In this document: positions 7,801-15,658 of the stretch, in pieces
How the letters are laid out: each line of letters starts with the position of its first letter
Numbering within the stretch: the stretch's first letter is position 1
Assembly (NCBI GenBank): GCA_005223375.1
Contig: RXOD01004992.1
Span: 1 to 16,632, forward strand
Source: Amoebophrya sp. AT5.2
Lineage: Eukaryota; Sar; Dinophyceae; Syndiniales; Amoebophryaceae
Direction: 5' to 3'
Length of the DNA stretch: 16,632 bases
Program-made: the position numbers and the translations under genes
The notes under the pieces: generated by a model
Told to the model about the DNA's origin: nothing
The model's input: the letters and a program-made list of their open reading frames with translations, nothing else
Database searches by the model: none

Positions 7801-10026
7801 CTGGATGCTGCTGCTGGAGGCGCTGGCGTCCTCGGTGTCGCGTCGAGAGGAGGTGGTGCTGCTGCCGTTCCTGTTGGTGAATGTGATGCGGCGCTACTTG
7901 CTTCCGGACCTCCCGCTCCTCGACCTCCCATCATCGAAGAAAAAGAAGATCCTGACCGCGCCAAGAAAAGTCTGCGCTTTCGTTCTGCTTGCCATTCCTG
8001 CAGCGGGTCCGGAGGCTTAGTATCGCCGCCTACCTCTTTTAGCGGATGATCCGGGTGCTTGTGCTTCTGATCGCCCTTCGGCTCAACATCCAAGGTGGAG
8101 GTCGGAATGTTCACATTGTGAACAAGCGTATTGCCAACGTCTCCCGTCGAGGTCTGTGCAGTCGCGGCGTCGACTGGAGCCGCGAGTCCAGTGGAACGAC
8201 GGTTCTGCTGCAACCAGTCATGGTGCATCGGGTCCGGAATCGGCTCGTCTGGCTGAGGGCCTATTGTTTGTCCCGGCACGTAGGAGGTACTACAGGCTTC
8301 CTCATGAACCGCCGGGCCCGGTGGAAGACGGGGCTCGTCTCGCTCGTCATCAAGTCCACTCTCGGAGAGCCTCCGATGCTCAGGAGAGTCTGCTACCTCA
8401 CCAGATGTCTTCGCGGCATCCGGTGAGGTAGCAGACTCGGCGCCGCGAGGTAGAAGATGCTCGCGAAATTCGAGCAGCTTTGCGTGTCTTCGCTCCCTTG
8501 ACGCAAGCAGGTCTCTCATGAACGGCTCCTCGACGCCACCCACCCCTGCTGCTGCTGCGCCCTCCCCCTCGACACGCAGCTCCGCGGCCCCCGCAGCCCC
8601 AGCGGGCGCCTCCTCGACACGCAGCTCCTCGGCCCCCGCAGCCCCAGTGGGCGCTCCCTCGACACGCAGCTCCTCGACCGCAGCCCCAGAAGGTGCTCCA
8701 CCACGCCGGGGCGTTGCTGTTGCGTTCAACTTCAAGTTCCGCAGGAATGTTCCTACGCTTGCCTCGGGCAAGATGGAGGTGATGGTAGTCCCCACGTTCC
8801 CCGTCTCCAGCGGCCCCTGGACGCCCGCTCCTCGCGGCCAAGATGAAAAACCACGAGGAGCGGGCGTCCAGCTGCTACTTGTACTTCCGGGAGTAGAATT
8901 TTCATGCTGATCCACCACCTCGGTCGTTCTACTCTTAGTCGTTCCAGATCCAGAGGACGCGGCCATTTTAGGCACTGCAGGAGAAGTGGGAGGAGCAGCG
9001 TCGTCCACCACAATGGCACTGATGTTCGAAAAGGGAGCCGCGAGCAGTGACTCGTTCTCCAACGTTGACCTGCTGGAGGGAGGACGACCCGCCGGAGACC
9101 CCTTGCTGCCGCTCGTGCGGTGGCGGTGGTGGAGAAGTCGCCCGGCTGTCAGATTGGGCACGACCGCCCCGTGCGGATTCAAGCCGGGCACGACCGCCCC
9201 GCGCGGATTCAAGCCGGGGACGACCGCGCCCCGCGGATTCAAGCCGGGGACGACCGCGCCGCGCGGATTCACAAGGCCAGGGGTCGTTGACGAACTGGAC
9301 GACCACGTTGTCGTCGAGATCATGTCGCTACCACCTATAGCAAGAGTTTCCGCTTTTTTTTGTGTTGAGTGGCACATGAGCGAGCTGATCTTGCAGTCGC
9401 GGCGCGACTCGATCAAATCATTCAGGATCAGGAGTCGCGTACGGTGTAAGTACTAGTAGCAGCAGCTGCAGCAACTTGCTCCGCTTTTCCTTTTGAAATT
9501 TCATCTGACTTAAGCTTAAAAGTAAAAAGTCTACAACGAACTCACGTTCTTGAAGAAGCTCAAACTAACTTAAGAGGACTCTTCTTCAACCTGCTCCTGT
9601 CACTGCTCCCGCACGTGTCACTTGTTCTTGTACTTGTTCTGCCACTCCCCCACCGTGGTCGTCGAGTCCGGGAACTTCATCTTTTTCCGTAAAAGATGAA
9701 GTTTCCGGACGGTCTTGCGTTCCCCCGTCGACGTTTTCTCCTCGCGACGCAGGTGATGCATCTCCCGAGCCTCCTACCGAGGACGATGGTACTACATCAG
9801 CAAAGCCCAACTGGCGGATTTGCCGTCGCACCGGCGAGGAGCTTGCTTCTACCGATTGGACACTTCCCCGAGTTGTAAAGTGCGGTAAGATGAGCATGCC
9901 GGTAGCAGCCAAGCATCCAAGAACAGCCACAGAACGACCAGCACTGCGCCGCCGTCGGGGACCGCACAGCTTCACCTTCCTCCTCGCAAGAGGAAGAGAG
10001 GGAGGTCGACGGGCCATGATTTTCAT
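4458..10026 (-). CDS. Giant low-complexity protein with N-terminal signal anchor and two PAM2-like motifs, spliced
   Basis: The core is one uninterrupted frame from 9452 to the stop at 4953 (about 1,500 codons). My model adds a first exon 10026-9634 and three small exons 4830-4811, 4730-4647 and 4582-4458. All joins keep frame and give about 1,705 residues. Exon 1 starts MKIMARRPP, is very basic, and has a ~17-residue hydrophobic segment (VAVLGCLAATGMLILPHF), so it would be a type II signal anchor. The core is disordered (Ser, Ala, Pro, Gly), with a 10-residue repeat (NPRGAVVPGL, four copies), an EELRVEGAP repeat, and two PAM2-like motifs at 5703-5738 and 5571-5606. One CPHCNGFG motif resembles half a DnaJ-type zinc site. 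The big frame ends in TGA, but this overlaps a good donor (CA|GTGAGC at 4957/4956), so it probably splices onward. The signal-anchor exon and the core may instead be separate genes. PABP binding is inferred from motif shape only. Confidence 0.6.
5571..5738 (-). other. Two tandem PAM2-like motifs (LNPKARPFAP and WNPNARPFTP)
   Basis: At 5703-5738 the frame encodes LKLNPKARPFAP; at 5571-5606 it encodes VEWNPNARPFTP. Both fit the PAM2 spacing LNPxAxxFxP, with the key Phe and Pro present; the second copy has Trp where Leu is usual. Each is followed by a similar tail (PSxSxLxAxxQPPP or close), so the pair looks like a duplicated 132-base (44-codon) unit. In known proteins PAM2 binds the MLLE domain of cytoplasmic poly(A)-binding protein. 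Two copies would raise avidity. Confidence 0.6.
6845..6897. repeat. 25-base inverted repeat with a 3-base loop in the big exon
   Basis: Arms 6845-6869 and 6873-6897 pair at 23 of 25 positions around the loop gct. In a transcript this would be a near-continuous hairpin of 25 pairs, the longest in the window. Confidence 0.85.
7711..7772. repeat. 23-base inverted repeat (one mismatch) in the big exon
   Basis: Arms 7711-7733 and 7750-7772 pair at 22 of 23 positions around a 16-base loop. The arms are GC-rich and encode part of an Ala/Ser/Gln-rich stretch. Confidence 0.9.
8107..8123. repeat. Small perfect hairpin, 7-base arms, 3-base loop
   Basis: tgttcac-att-gtgaaca, inside the big exon. A similar small hairpin (aacagcc-ctt-ggctgtt) lies at 5766-5782. 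These could be chance in isolation. Confidence 0.6.
8386..8438. repeat. Perfect 17-base inverted repeat in the big exon
   Basis: The left arm 8386-8402 (gagtctgctacctcacc) is the exact reverse complement of 8422-8438. The loop is 19 bases, the same length as in the repeat at 8817-8871, although the arm sequences are unrelated. Confidence 0.9.
8567..8701 (-). repeat. Coding tandem repeat, about three units of ~45 bases (EELRVEGAP)
   Basis: The + strand shows ctcgacacgcagctcc three times at roughly 45-base spacing, followed each time by Ala/Pro/Gly codons. The product reads (A/E)ELRVE(G/E)AP(T/A)GAAGA and variants. The frame is kept across units. Confidence 0.75.
8817..8871. repeat. Perfect 18-base inverted repeat in the big exon
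   Basis: The left arm 8817-8834 (ctggacgcccgctcctcg) is the exact reverse complement of 8854-8871, with a 19-base loop. Encoded peptide: WTPAPRG-FSSW-PRGAGVQ. Confidence 0.9.
9156..9275 (-). repeat. Coding minisatellite, four 30-base units (decapeptide NPRGAVVPGL)
   Basis: Units begin at 9156, 9186, 9216 and 9246 and differ by a few substitutions. They encode N-P-(R/H)-G-A-V-V-P-(G/N)-L repeats near the start of the big exon. The period is a multiple of three, so copy-number changes keep frame. Confidence 0.85.
9634..10026 (-). CDS. Signal-anchor first exon (part of the PAM2-motif gene, or a separate small protein)
   Basis: The ATG at 10024-10026 sits in an A-rich context (gaagaaaATGaaa). 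The frame runs to a TGA at 9586 if it is not spliced (146 residues). The first ~33 residues carry many Arg/Lys, followed by a hydrophobic helix and a Ser/Glu/Gly-rich, probably lumenal or outside tail. Several phase-0 donors occur near the end; GTACAAG after 9634 matches the donor style of this window. The acceptor CTACTAG before 9452 is pyrimidine-rich, and its TAG is exactly the in-frame stop that blocks the downstream frame, which supports an intron at 9453-9633. If unspliced, this is a 146-residue single-pass membrane protein. Confidence 0.5.
9666..9710. repeat. Inverted repeat in the first exon of the PAM2-motif gene
   Basis: Arms of 20 bases (9666-9685 and 9691-9710) match at 19 positions around a 5-base loop, tccgt. 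The sequence is coding in the model (DRPETSSFTEKDEVPG). Confidence 0.85.
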
Positions 10027-11239
10027 TTTCTTCGATTGTCGCAGATCCGAACTTACTGTTTCTGAGATCGGATGTAGCTTTAGAAGAGGTCGGAGCTATG
10101 TATTTGTATTTTCTTTTTCAAAAGAGGCTAACAAACACAGTAGAAAAGAGAGTTTGAAACAAAGAAAAAGGCTTAGCAGTAGATGCACGTTGACCCAGTC
10201 ATACGCCTACCTCTTTTTTCTTCGTTCACGCGCAAAGTAAGTTCAACGTCAGCGATTTCGTGTGCAGCTCCTCAATCGCAAGAAAAGTCAGCACGACGTA
10301 CAAATCAATTGCCAGGTAACAGATCCATCAAAAGAACGAAGAACCCTCAACGTTGGAGTTGCTCCGAAAGCGAATATCACGATGAAGATGCACGCCTAGC
10401 TGTGAGTCAGTGTGACAAAAAACGCTGGATGAAAACGTTGAATGACAAAGAACGCTGGAAAACCTTGACAAAGAACGCCGGAAGCAGAGCTGCTCCATCA
10501 CCCGGGTCCCCGTTCCAGTGGGGGGTGTTCTCCTTCTTACCAGCAGAGGGGAGTGATCTTTGTTTCGTACAAATGTACAAGCAACAATAATTTTATCTCA
10601 CGGATCAGGATCTCTAAGATAGACATAGACATCACCAAGTTGGACATTATCTGTTTGTACATATGTGCTCAGCCAGGTCAACAAACATTTTTCAGATTCA
10701 GGCGGGCATTTTCTATTGGAAGCACAAACATCGAGTTGTCTCGCCGGACCACACGAGTCCTTCACCTTCTTCGATATTTCTACTACGTGTACGTTTTTGC
10801 TTCGCATGCAAATTCAGCCGATTGATATTGTAAGCAACTTCTTCTGCCGCGTGCAGAATCTACTCGATGACGATGTCTTGAACAACTACTAAAATTGGAC
10901 TATAATAAATTTGAATATTTTTTCATTCATACCAATCAGTCAATCAGTCAGTGCGTAAGGACCACTGGCGCGTGGAGAGAGCCTGCACCTTTTGATCCGT
11001 CCGCGTGAAGCCTTGCAGGAGTGCCCCAAGGCAGTGCTGTTTTCATTCATACCAATGGTCTACAACTGATCAAAATTGCGAATTGAAATTCTTCGGGGGA
11101 ATCAACAGTATCTCGTCAGTGATGATTATTGAAACTCAACCTTCGCGAGTCAAAGCATTTGAGCGAGGACTTTCTGGTTTTGGTGGTTCTTCCTTTGAAA
11201 CATCAATCATTCCTCCCCTTCTACTAGACTGGTTTATAA
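10027..11239. other. Non-coding stretch upstream of the PAM2-motif gene
   Basis: No open frame here shows a domain or a splice-linked partner. It holds a 16-base direct repeat, tttcattcataccaat, at 10921-10936 and 11041-11056 (exactly 120 bases apart). It also has three spaced copies of gacaaa(a/g)aacgc(t/c)gga at about 10413, 10443 and 10469, and a (tcag/tcaa) run at about 10935-10951. A plus-strand frame at 10183-10590 spans the gacaaa copies, but I see no reason to call it a gene. Promoter signals for the gene starting at 10026 should lie here; none is recognisable. Confidence 0.5.
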
Positions 11240-11265
11240 GATACATAGCTCCATATCAATTCAAT

Positions 11266-11710
11266 TGACGATCACTTGATCAATTGATCAATTTAATGGG
11301 CGTTTTGGTCTTTCAATTGATCCAAAAATTTTCGCGCGCGCGCGCTTCGCGCGCGCGCGCGTTTTGGGCTCTTTCTGGAACCGGATACGATACCAATCGC
11401 GTTCTAGGCTCTTAGATGATCTTTTCTCAATGGATCGCTCTCGCGATTCGTGGTTTTTCAAAGACTACCGCGCCCGTTTCTGTGTCAGTCAATCTATGTT
11501 TACATGCCCTGTGCGCGGGCCCATTGGGGGCCCGCGGGGCACAAGCTTTCGCTGAAATGAAGGAAATAGATACTGGGGAACAGTGGGCGTCATTGTGTAG
11601 CTAGAATGCGCAAAGCCTGCGCGCGCGCAATTCTTACTTTCGCTTGCGATGGCAATTCGCAAGCGAAACCGGCGGGCGGAATACGTGACCGAAATGCGCG
11701 CGCGCAAACA
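11266..11710. repeat. Palindrome-rich block with a (CG)n hairpin
   Basis: Within about 450 bases lie: tandem TTGATCAA palindromes near 11275-11290; a (CG)n hairpin at 11333-11361 (13 perfect pairs, loop ttc); an 8-base GC hairpin at 11515-11535 (loop attgg) with outer gtgc/gcac arms; and a perfect 12-base hairpin at 11638-11668 (tttcgcttgcga, 7-base loop). Alternating GC runs recur near 11620 and 11697. I see no credible protein frame. This could be a decayed mobile element, a structured non-coding region or a replication/boundary site; nothing identifies which. Confidence 0.6.
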
Positions 11711-11964
11711 ATTCGCGAGCGAGGCAGGCGCAACCTACCAAGCAACCTACCCGCTCGCTCGCCCGTCGCCAGCCGCGCGGACTGCGTCGGAGTCAATGGA
11801 ATGCTTCAGCGTCGCAAATCATGGCCGATACCGCAGGAGGATGTTGCTGCTGATGCAGGTACTGATGCCGCTGGACGACGCAGATAGCGGCCGGCTTCAG
11901 AGCGATTCTCTTCAGCTTCGAGGAGGATGGAGCGGATCGAGGTCGCGAGCGGTGCGGATTTGGT

Positions 11965-12022
11965 GGGTCAAGCGGGTCAAGCGACAAGCAGACGGGTCAA
12001 GCGGGGTCAAGCGACAAGCGAC
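11965..12022. repeat. 29-base tandem duplication next to the retroelement insertion site
   Basis: Two units (11965-11993 and 11994-12022) share gggtcaagcg…tcaagcgacaagc…gac with two single-base indels. Each unit is itself built of shorter gggtcaagcg repeats. The retroelement's target-site copy begins inside the second unit. Confidence 0.75.
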
Positions 12023-12025
12023 TAT

Positions 12026-13812
12026 TCATTCATTCACTCATTCGCGCACGCATTAACGTAGGTCCAAATGTAAGTCAAGTCTGCATCTGTTCCTTAACGT
12101 TGTGCGTCCTATAGCATTTTTGCTTTTGTCATTCAACGACTGGCATGCCATTTGCCGTCGCTTCCTCGAAAGTAGTTCCCCCCTAGGACAACCTTGTATG
12201 TCCTCCCCGTGTTTTCCTCGTCCCATTCAAATGTCTCTTCGAACTCCACTTCTTCACCGGTAGCCGTTTTTGCTGAGTATTTTTTGCCTGCACCGGGTAA
12301 ACGCACCCAGTGCGTGCCATTGATTTTCAGGCGGATCAGCCTTTTTCGCTCCTCTTCTTCTTCCCTTTTCTTTTTTGCTTCGTCGATTCTTTGACGCCTT
12401 TCTTCCCGCATTTCCCTGGTTCGTTCGGTTGCCGCCTTACTGGACTTCTTCCCCGACTTTTCGCGCTTTGCAGCCGCGATTTTTCTCCGGTTGGTCATGG
12501 TTTCTCGCAACTCCTTGGCGCCCGGAATCTCGGCCAGAGAGCCGAGATCCAGGCCGTATTCCTCCAAGTCCCTTTTTAGCTGCTTACCCCATGCCGTTCC
12601 CTTTGTCACCTCGTTTTCAATCATCCAGTAAGACCCCTCGTTTTTGTGTCTGGCCGCGTGGGCCGCCCATGCGACCCTTTTCTCCTTCAGTTGCGTCTCC
12701 ACGTCCACGACGCCGAGGCGCTCGCACAACTCCAAGCGGCTTGTGCGCTGTTGCTCTTCTTCTTCGTCTTCTTCTTCTTCTCCGTCGCCTTGCGCCTCCG
12801 TTGCGTGTGCTTTTTGCCAGTGCCTTTCGCCCGCCACAGCCTTCAAGGTGCTCAGCTGGAAGGCCCGCAGGACCTTCCAATCCGATTCACCCAGATTCCA
12901 GCACTCGCCATTGTACAACGCCACCGAAGAGACGAGGCTTCCGTACAGGGTTGCTTTCAGCTGCCTTGGTAGGGAGTGGTCCCGCCAAATCCGATGTAGC
13001 TGCCGCACCACCGTTTTTGCCGTTCCCGTTCTTCGCAGAACCTCGCCGGAGGTCCGCCCGCTGTTGTCGACTTGCGTGCCCAGGTATTTGAACGCACCGA
13101 CCGCCCTGACGGGTGTCTTGTCATGCGTCTCTACCTTTGCCTGGACCACCAGGCTTTTTCTGCCCTCGCTTTTTGCCTTCGCTTCGTTTTGTCTCCCTAC
13201 CCTTAGCGTCCTGAGGGTTTTTTCGTCTTTGTCTGTTCTGCAGAATCCTGAAGCCTTGTGGTGCCTTAGTGCCTTCGCATCCGGTAGGATGTCCCCGCAT
13301 CTGTCGCACTTGTGCTTGTTTCGTTCCTCGCGCACAAACTGGGTCTGTCCGAGTCTGATCAGCCGCTGCCCACCTTGTTTTCCTACCGTTGCCCAACCGT
13401 TGACACGGTATGAACACGCGGCGTACTGCCCGTTGTCCCATGCGAGTAGATGCGTGGCTTTTCCCCTCAGCTCTTTCCTGCACTCCCTTGCGGCGGCGCT
13501 CCACTCCTCCCGCAGGTCAACTCCGTCCCATTCGATCATCCACCCCGCCCTGTCCTCATCGTCCTGCAAATGGAATCTCTCGACTTGTGCGTCTTCGTTG
13601 TTCTTCGTTTTTGCTTCCAGGCCCGTCGTGATCGCTTCCGTTTTTTTGCCATTTAGCTGAAGCCCGACAAAGAAGCACGCGGCCTCCAGTTCCCGAAGGA
13701 TTTCTTGCGCTTCTTTTTCTCCTTTGGCTTTTACCACGATGTCGTCTACGTATCCCAACCACGTCAGCACCATTGCATCCACCTGCCGCTGCGTCCAGTA
13801 CCCTTATTAGTC
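12026..13812 (-). mobile_element. 5'-truncated non-LTR (LINE-type) retrotransposon with 14-base target-site duplication
   Basis: The sequence cgacaagcgactat occurs at 12012-12025 and again at 13813-13826, on either side of the element. This is what target-primed insertion leaves behind. In the element's own direction (minus strand) it begins inside the reverse-transcriptase domain, just before the YVDD box. It then carries an open frame to 12133, has about 107 bases of 3' sequence, and ends with a short TGAA-type tail (gaatgagtgaatgaatga) abutting the target-site copy. Simple-repeat tails in place of poly(A) are known for several LINE families. The 5' truncation is typical of LINE copies. It sits about 120 bases downstream of the doublecortin-like gene's stop. 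The intact frame and exact target-site copies imply a young insertion. Confidence 0.85.
12133..13782 (-). CDS. Reverse transcriptase C-terminal part (LINE-type), 5' truncated
   Basis: The frame is open for about 549 codons; it actually continues a little upstream to the element's truncated end, so there is no genuine start codon. Residues near the start show the catalytic box YVDD, followed by EAQEILRELEAACFFVGLQLNGKKTE, split here as an amphipathic helix and the LNxxKT motif of the RT palm. Residue ~231 begins FKYLGTQVDNSG, the usual start of the thumb-side conserved block, followed by an LYGSLVSSVALYNGECW stretch common in LINE RTs. Between them lies a ~170-residue insert with a Cys2-His-Cys cluster (CDRC…HH…C, residues 159-181). 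The C-terminus is a charged coiled-coil-like K/R/E run, then a ~60-residue Trp-containing end. Lacking the front of the RT and any endonuclease, this copy cannot be autonomous. Confidence 0.85.
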   Translation of the reverse strand: MDAMVLTWLGYVDDIVVKAKGEKEAQEILRELEAACFFVGLQLNGKKTEAITTGLEAKTKNNEDAQVERFHLQDDEDRAGWMIEWDGVDLREEWSAAARECRKELRGKATHLLAWDNGQYAACSYRVNGWATVGKQGGQRLIRLGQTQFVREERNKHKCDRCGDILPDAKALRHHKASGFCRTDKDEKTLRTLRVGRQNEAKAKSEGRKSLVVQAKVETHDKTPVRAVGAFKYLGTQVDNSGRTSGEVLRRTGTAKTVVRQLHRIWRDHSLPRQLKATLYGSLVSSVALYNGECWNLGESDWKVLRAFQLSTLKAVAGERHWQKAHATEAQGDGEEEEDEEEEQQRTSRLELCERLGVVDVETQLKEKRVAWAAHAARHKNEGSYWMIENEVTKGTAWGKQLKRDLEEYGLDLGSLAEIPGAKELRETMTNRRKIAAAKREKSGKKSSKAATERTREMREERRQRIDEAKKKREEEEERKRLIRLKINGTHWVRLPGAGKKYSAKTATGEEVEFEETFEWDEENTGRTYKVVLGGNYFRGSDGKWHASR

Positions 13813-13826
13813 CGACAAGCGACTAT

Positions 13827-13935
13827 AAAACTATATATGATATATTGTGCTCAATTCTGCCGCCAAAAAACGGCACCCGGATCAAGAAATGCCGTACATT
13901 TTTCAGGAAAAATTTCCAAGATTATAAATGCCGCG
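13827..13935. other. 3' flank of the doublecortin-like gene at the insertion site
   Basis: AT-rich sequence (ctatatatgatatatt) follows the right-hand target-site copy, then a small imperfect hairpin (tgccg…cggca around ccaaaaaa). It probably holds the 3' untranslated region of the gene ending at 13936. Confidence 0.35.
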
Positions 13936-14778
13936 TCACATGATGCCTGGGTCCACCCCGTCTTCCAGAAAGTTCAATATGTCTCTCGACGGAGGACGAA
14001 TGTTTTGCGCGCGCTTCAGGCGGTGCGTGACCAACTCCGAGGCGAGGTATTTACCCCCGTCCTGGAACTCGCCCACGTGCCGCAGCTTGCGCAGCTCCCG
14101 GTCGTATACCGACTTCACTCCGATCCCCATTTTCCCGGACAGCCCCAGCAGCACGTCGGTGAGTCGCTTGTGCTTGTCTGGCACAATGTGGAACAGAAAC
14201 CCCGCGTCCTGTTCGCCGCAGTTTGCATCGTAGATAACCACGGTCTTCAGGAAGGGCGTCATCCGGGTCGCCGACGCCAGGATCCGGCCCGCGTGCAACA
14301 CCTGCGTGCCGTCGCTCTTGAGATCCACCACCACGCGCCCGGTCCCCATGCCCTTCGGCGTGCGCGCCTCGCAATCGTCAATCGCATACCGAAAAACGTC
14401 CCTCACCGGCGTTCTCAGAGGTACGCGGCGAAACGACAAGTGCAGCAGCTCCTGGTTCGATACGGACACCGGAAAAGGCTTCGGCTTGGCCGCTTGTCGC
14501 GGGGGTGGTGTCAAGATGCTGGCCCATCTACTACTTGCTGCGGGCACACCTACCGACGGAGTCATCCGCAGCGTGAGCGGGGCAGGTAGGTAATCGGAGC
14601 GACATTCGTACCGTTTCCACGCGTCGCTCGAAGCTGGTGCGCCCCTCTTCTTCCCTCGCGGCTGTGGTACGCGCGGCGCGGTGGACACTACAGAGCCACC
14701 CTCGCGGTATTCGGCAAACTCCTGGAGAATGCGCGTCAGCCTGCGCCGCTCGCGATCTGTCATACAGGTATCTATCAT
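13936..14778 (-). CDS. Doublecortin (DCX)-like domain protein
   Basis: A single open frame of 280 codons runs from the ATG at 14776-14778; a second in-frame ATG follows five codons later. Residues 1-100 are basic and Pro/Ser-rich without a domain. Residues ~178-262 fit a DCX fold: a first strand KTVVIYDANCGEQDAG, then LFHIVPDKHKRLTDVLLGLSGKMG (the 'fdaLLddlt' helix), VKSVYDRELRKLRHVGEFQ (the 'LytldG…sldeLq' part), and DGGKYLAS, the most typical DCX signature. Residues ~148-168 (RVVVDLKSDGTQVLHAGRIL) may be a linker or a degraded unit. DCX domains bind tubulin lattices; in alveolates, DCX proteins are known from the apical cytoskeleton. A role in microtubule structures is inferred. Confidence 0.7.
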   Translation of the reverse strand: MIDTCMTDRERRRLTRILQEFAEYREGGSVVSTAPRVPQPRGKKRGAPASSDAWKRYECRSDYLPAPLTLRMTPSVGVPAASSRWASILTPPPRQAAKPKPFPVSVSNQELLHLSFRRVPLRTPVRDVFRYAIDDCEARTPKGMGTGRVVVDLKSDGTQVLHAGRILASATRMTPFLKTVVIYDANCGEQDAGFLFHIVPDKHKRLTDVLLGLSGKMGIGVKSVYDRELRKLRHVGEFQDGGKYLASELVTHRLKRAQNIRPPSRDILNFLEDGVDPGIM

Positions 14779-15658
14779 TTTTTACGCAGTCAATATACTT
14801 GTGGAGGAAATTAAGGGGGTCCACCTCCACGCGTCATCAAGGGGGTTCATATTACATGCTATACATCTGCATTCTGGGGCTGCGCAGTGGTCTTGTTGAA
14901 CAGGCAAACTACTTTACTTGCACGATGAACGGGATGGAAGAGCGCTTGTCAGGACTTGTCGCGGTAAGACCGAGAGGGGGACATGCGATCTCCCGGACCG
15001 ACAGAAACTTCCAGGAAGTACCGGGGCACAACGACCGATCTCTTCATGCGCGCGCACGACCAAAAAGAGCATCATGTGGACAGAATGAATGCATGGACTT
15101 CTTAAAACCGCACCATGAGCGTAAAAGAAGCGGCAGCCGCTCTGGGGCAAGTCTTGCGCCAGGAAGCACGTTGCCGTCGAGGTTTCAAACCACTCACAGA
15201 AGCAACATTTTGCTCTAGTTTGTGTTCCTGTTCCTTGATGATTTTACAAAAAACCATCGCTTTTTTTTGTCTCGATCGATTGCCCGCGGGCGCGTAGAAT
15301 GAGTAAGCGCGTTCCGTGGAATTTCAGCTCCTTTCTGGACGCAGCTAAACATCTCGTTCCTGTTCTTGGCTCAGCATCTTCATATTCAAGTAATCACAGT
15401 CAGTCAGTACACACGGCAAAGAGCGAACTCCTTTCGCGGCAGGGGTTCGTTGGACGAGCAATAGATGAGAGCCAAGCCACCTGACAATAACAGCCTTACA
15501 GGGATGGGACCGAGACCTATAGCCAGATGTATCTGAGGTAAGCGAATCGAATTACGACCGGACGCTTTCAAAACGGAATACAGTCTTTCGCAAACAAGCT
15601 GACGCTCAATTGATCTTTGCCTGCTCAGATCGCGCCGGAGAGCGCGAGAAGCGGCGCC
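14779..15658. other. Intergenic stretch between DCX-like and E2 genes
   Basis: No frame on either strand shows a domain. The longest plus-strand frame (14637-15218) overlaps the DCX-like gene antisense and has no family resemblance. Seen here: a 13-base palindrome agcggcagccgct at about 15129-15141, an A6/T8 inverted tract near 15246-15270 (acaaaaaa…ttttttgt), and a short cagtcagtcagt run near 15398-15410. The 3' untranslated region of the E2 gene and the 5' region of the DCX-like gene must lie here. Confidence 0.5.

Noticed and set aside
8398..8841. Cys/Gly/Arg-rich repeat frame on the minus strand (GCGGRGAACRGGARW)
   Set aside because: It is a shifted reading of the EELRVEGAP coding repeat; the 1,500-codon frame is the better candidate.
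10183..10590. 135-codon plus-strand frame with repeated DKxRW units
   Set aside because: The repeats are non-coding-type direct repeats of unequal spacing; no domain and no supporting neighbour.
11333..11361. (CG)n hairpin as a transcription terminator
   Set aside because: Intrinsic terminators of this type are bacterial; the window is eukaryotic and no T-tract-dependent gene end lies there.
12644..13660. 338-codon plus-strand frame opposite the reverse transcriptase
   Set aside because: It is antisense to a frame with clear RT motifs; its Ser/Cys/Arg-rich product has no domain and reflects the codon bias of the real gene.
14637..15218. 193-codon plus-strand frame
   Set aside because: It overlaps the DCX-like gene antisense at one end, shows no motif, and its composition changes abruptly where the real gene ends.
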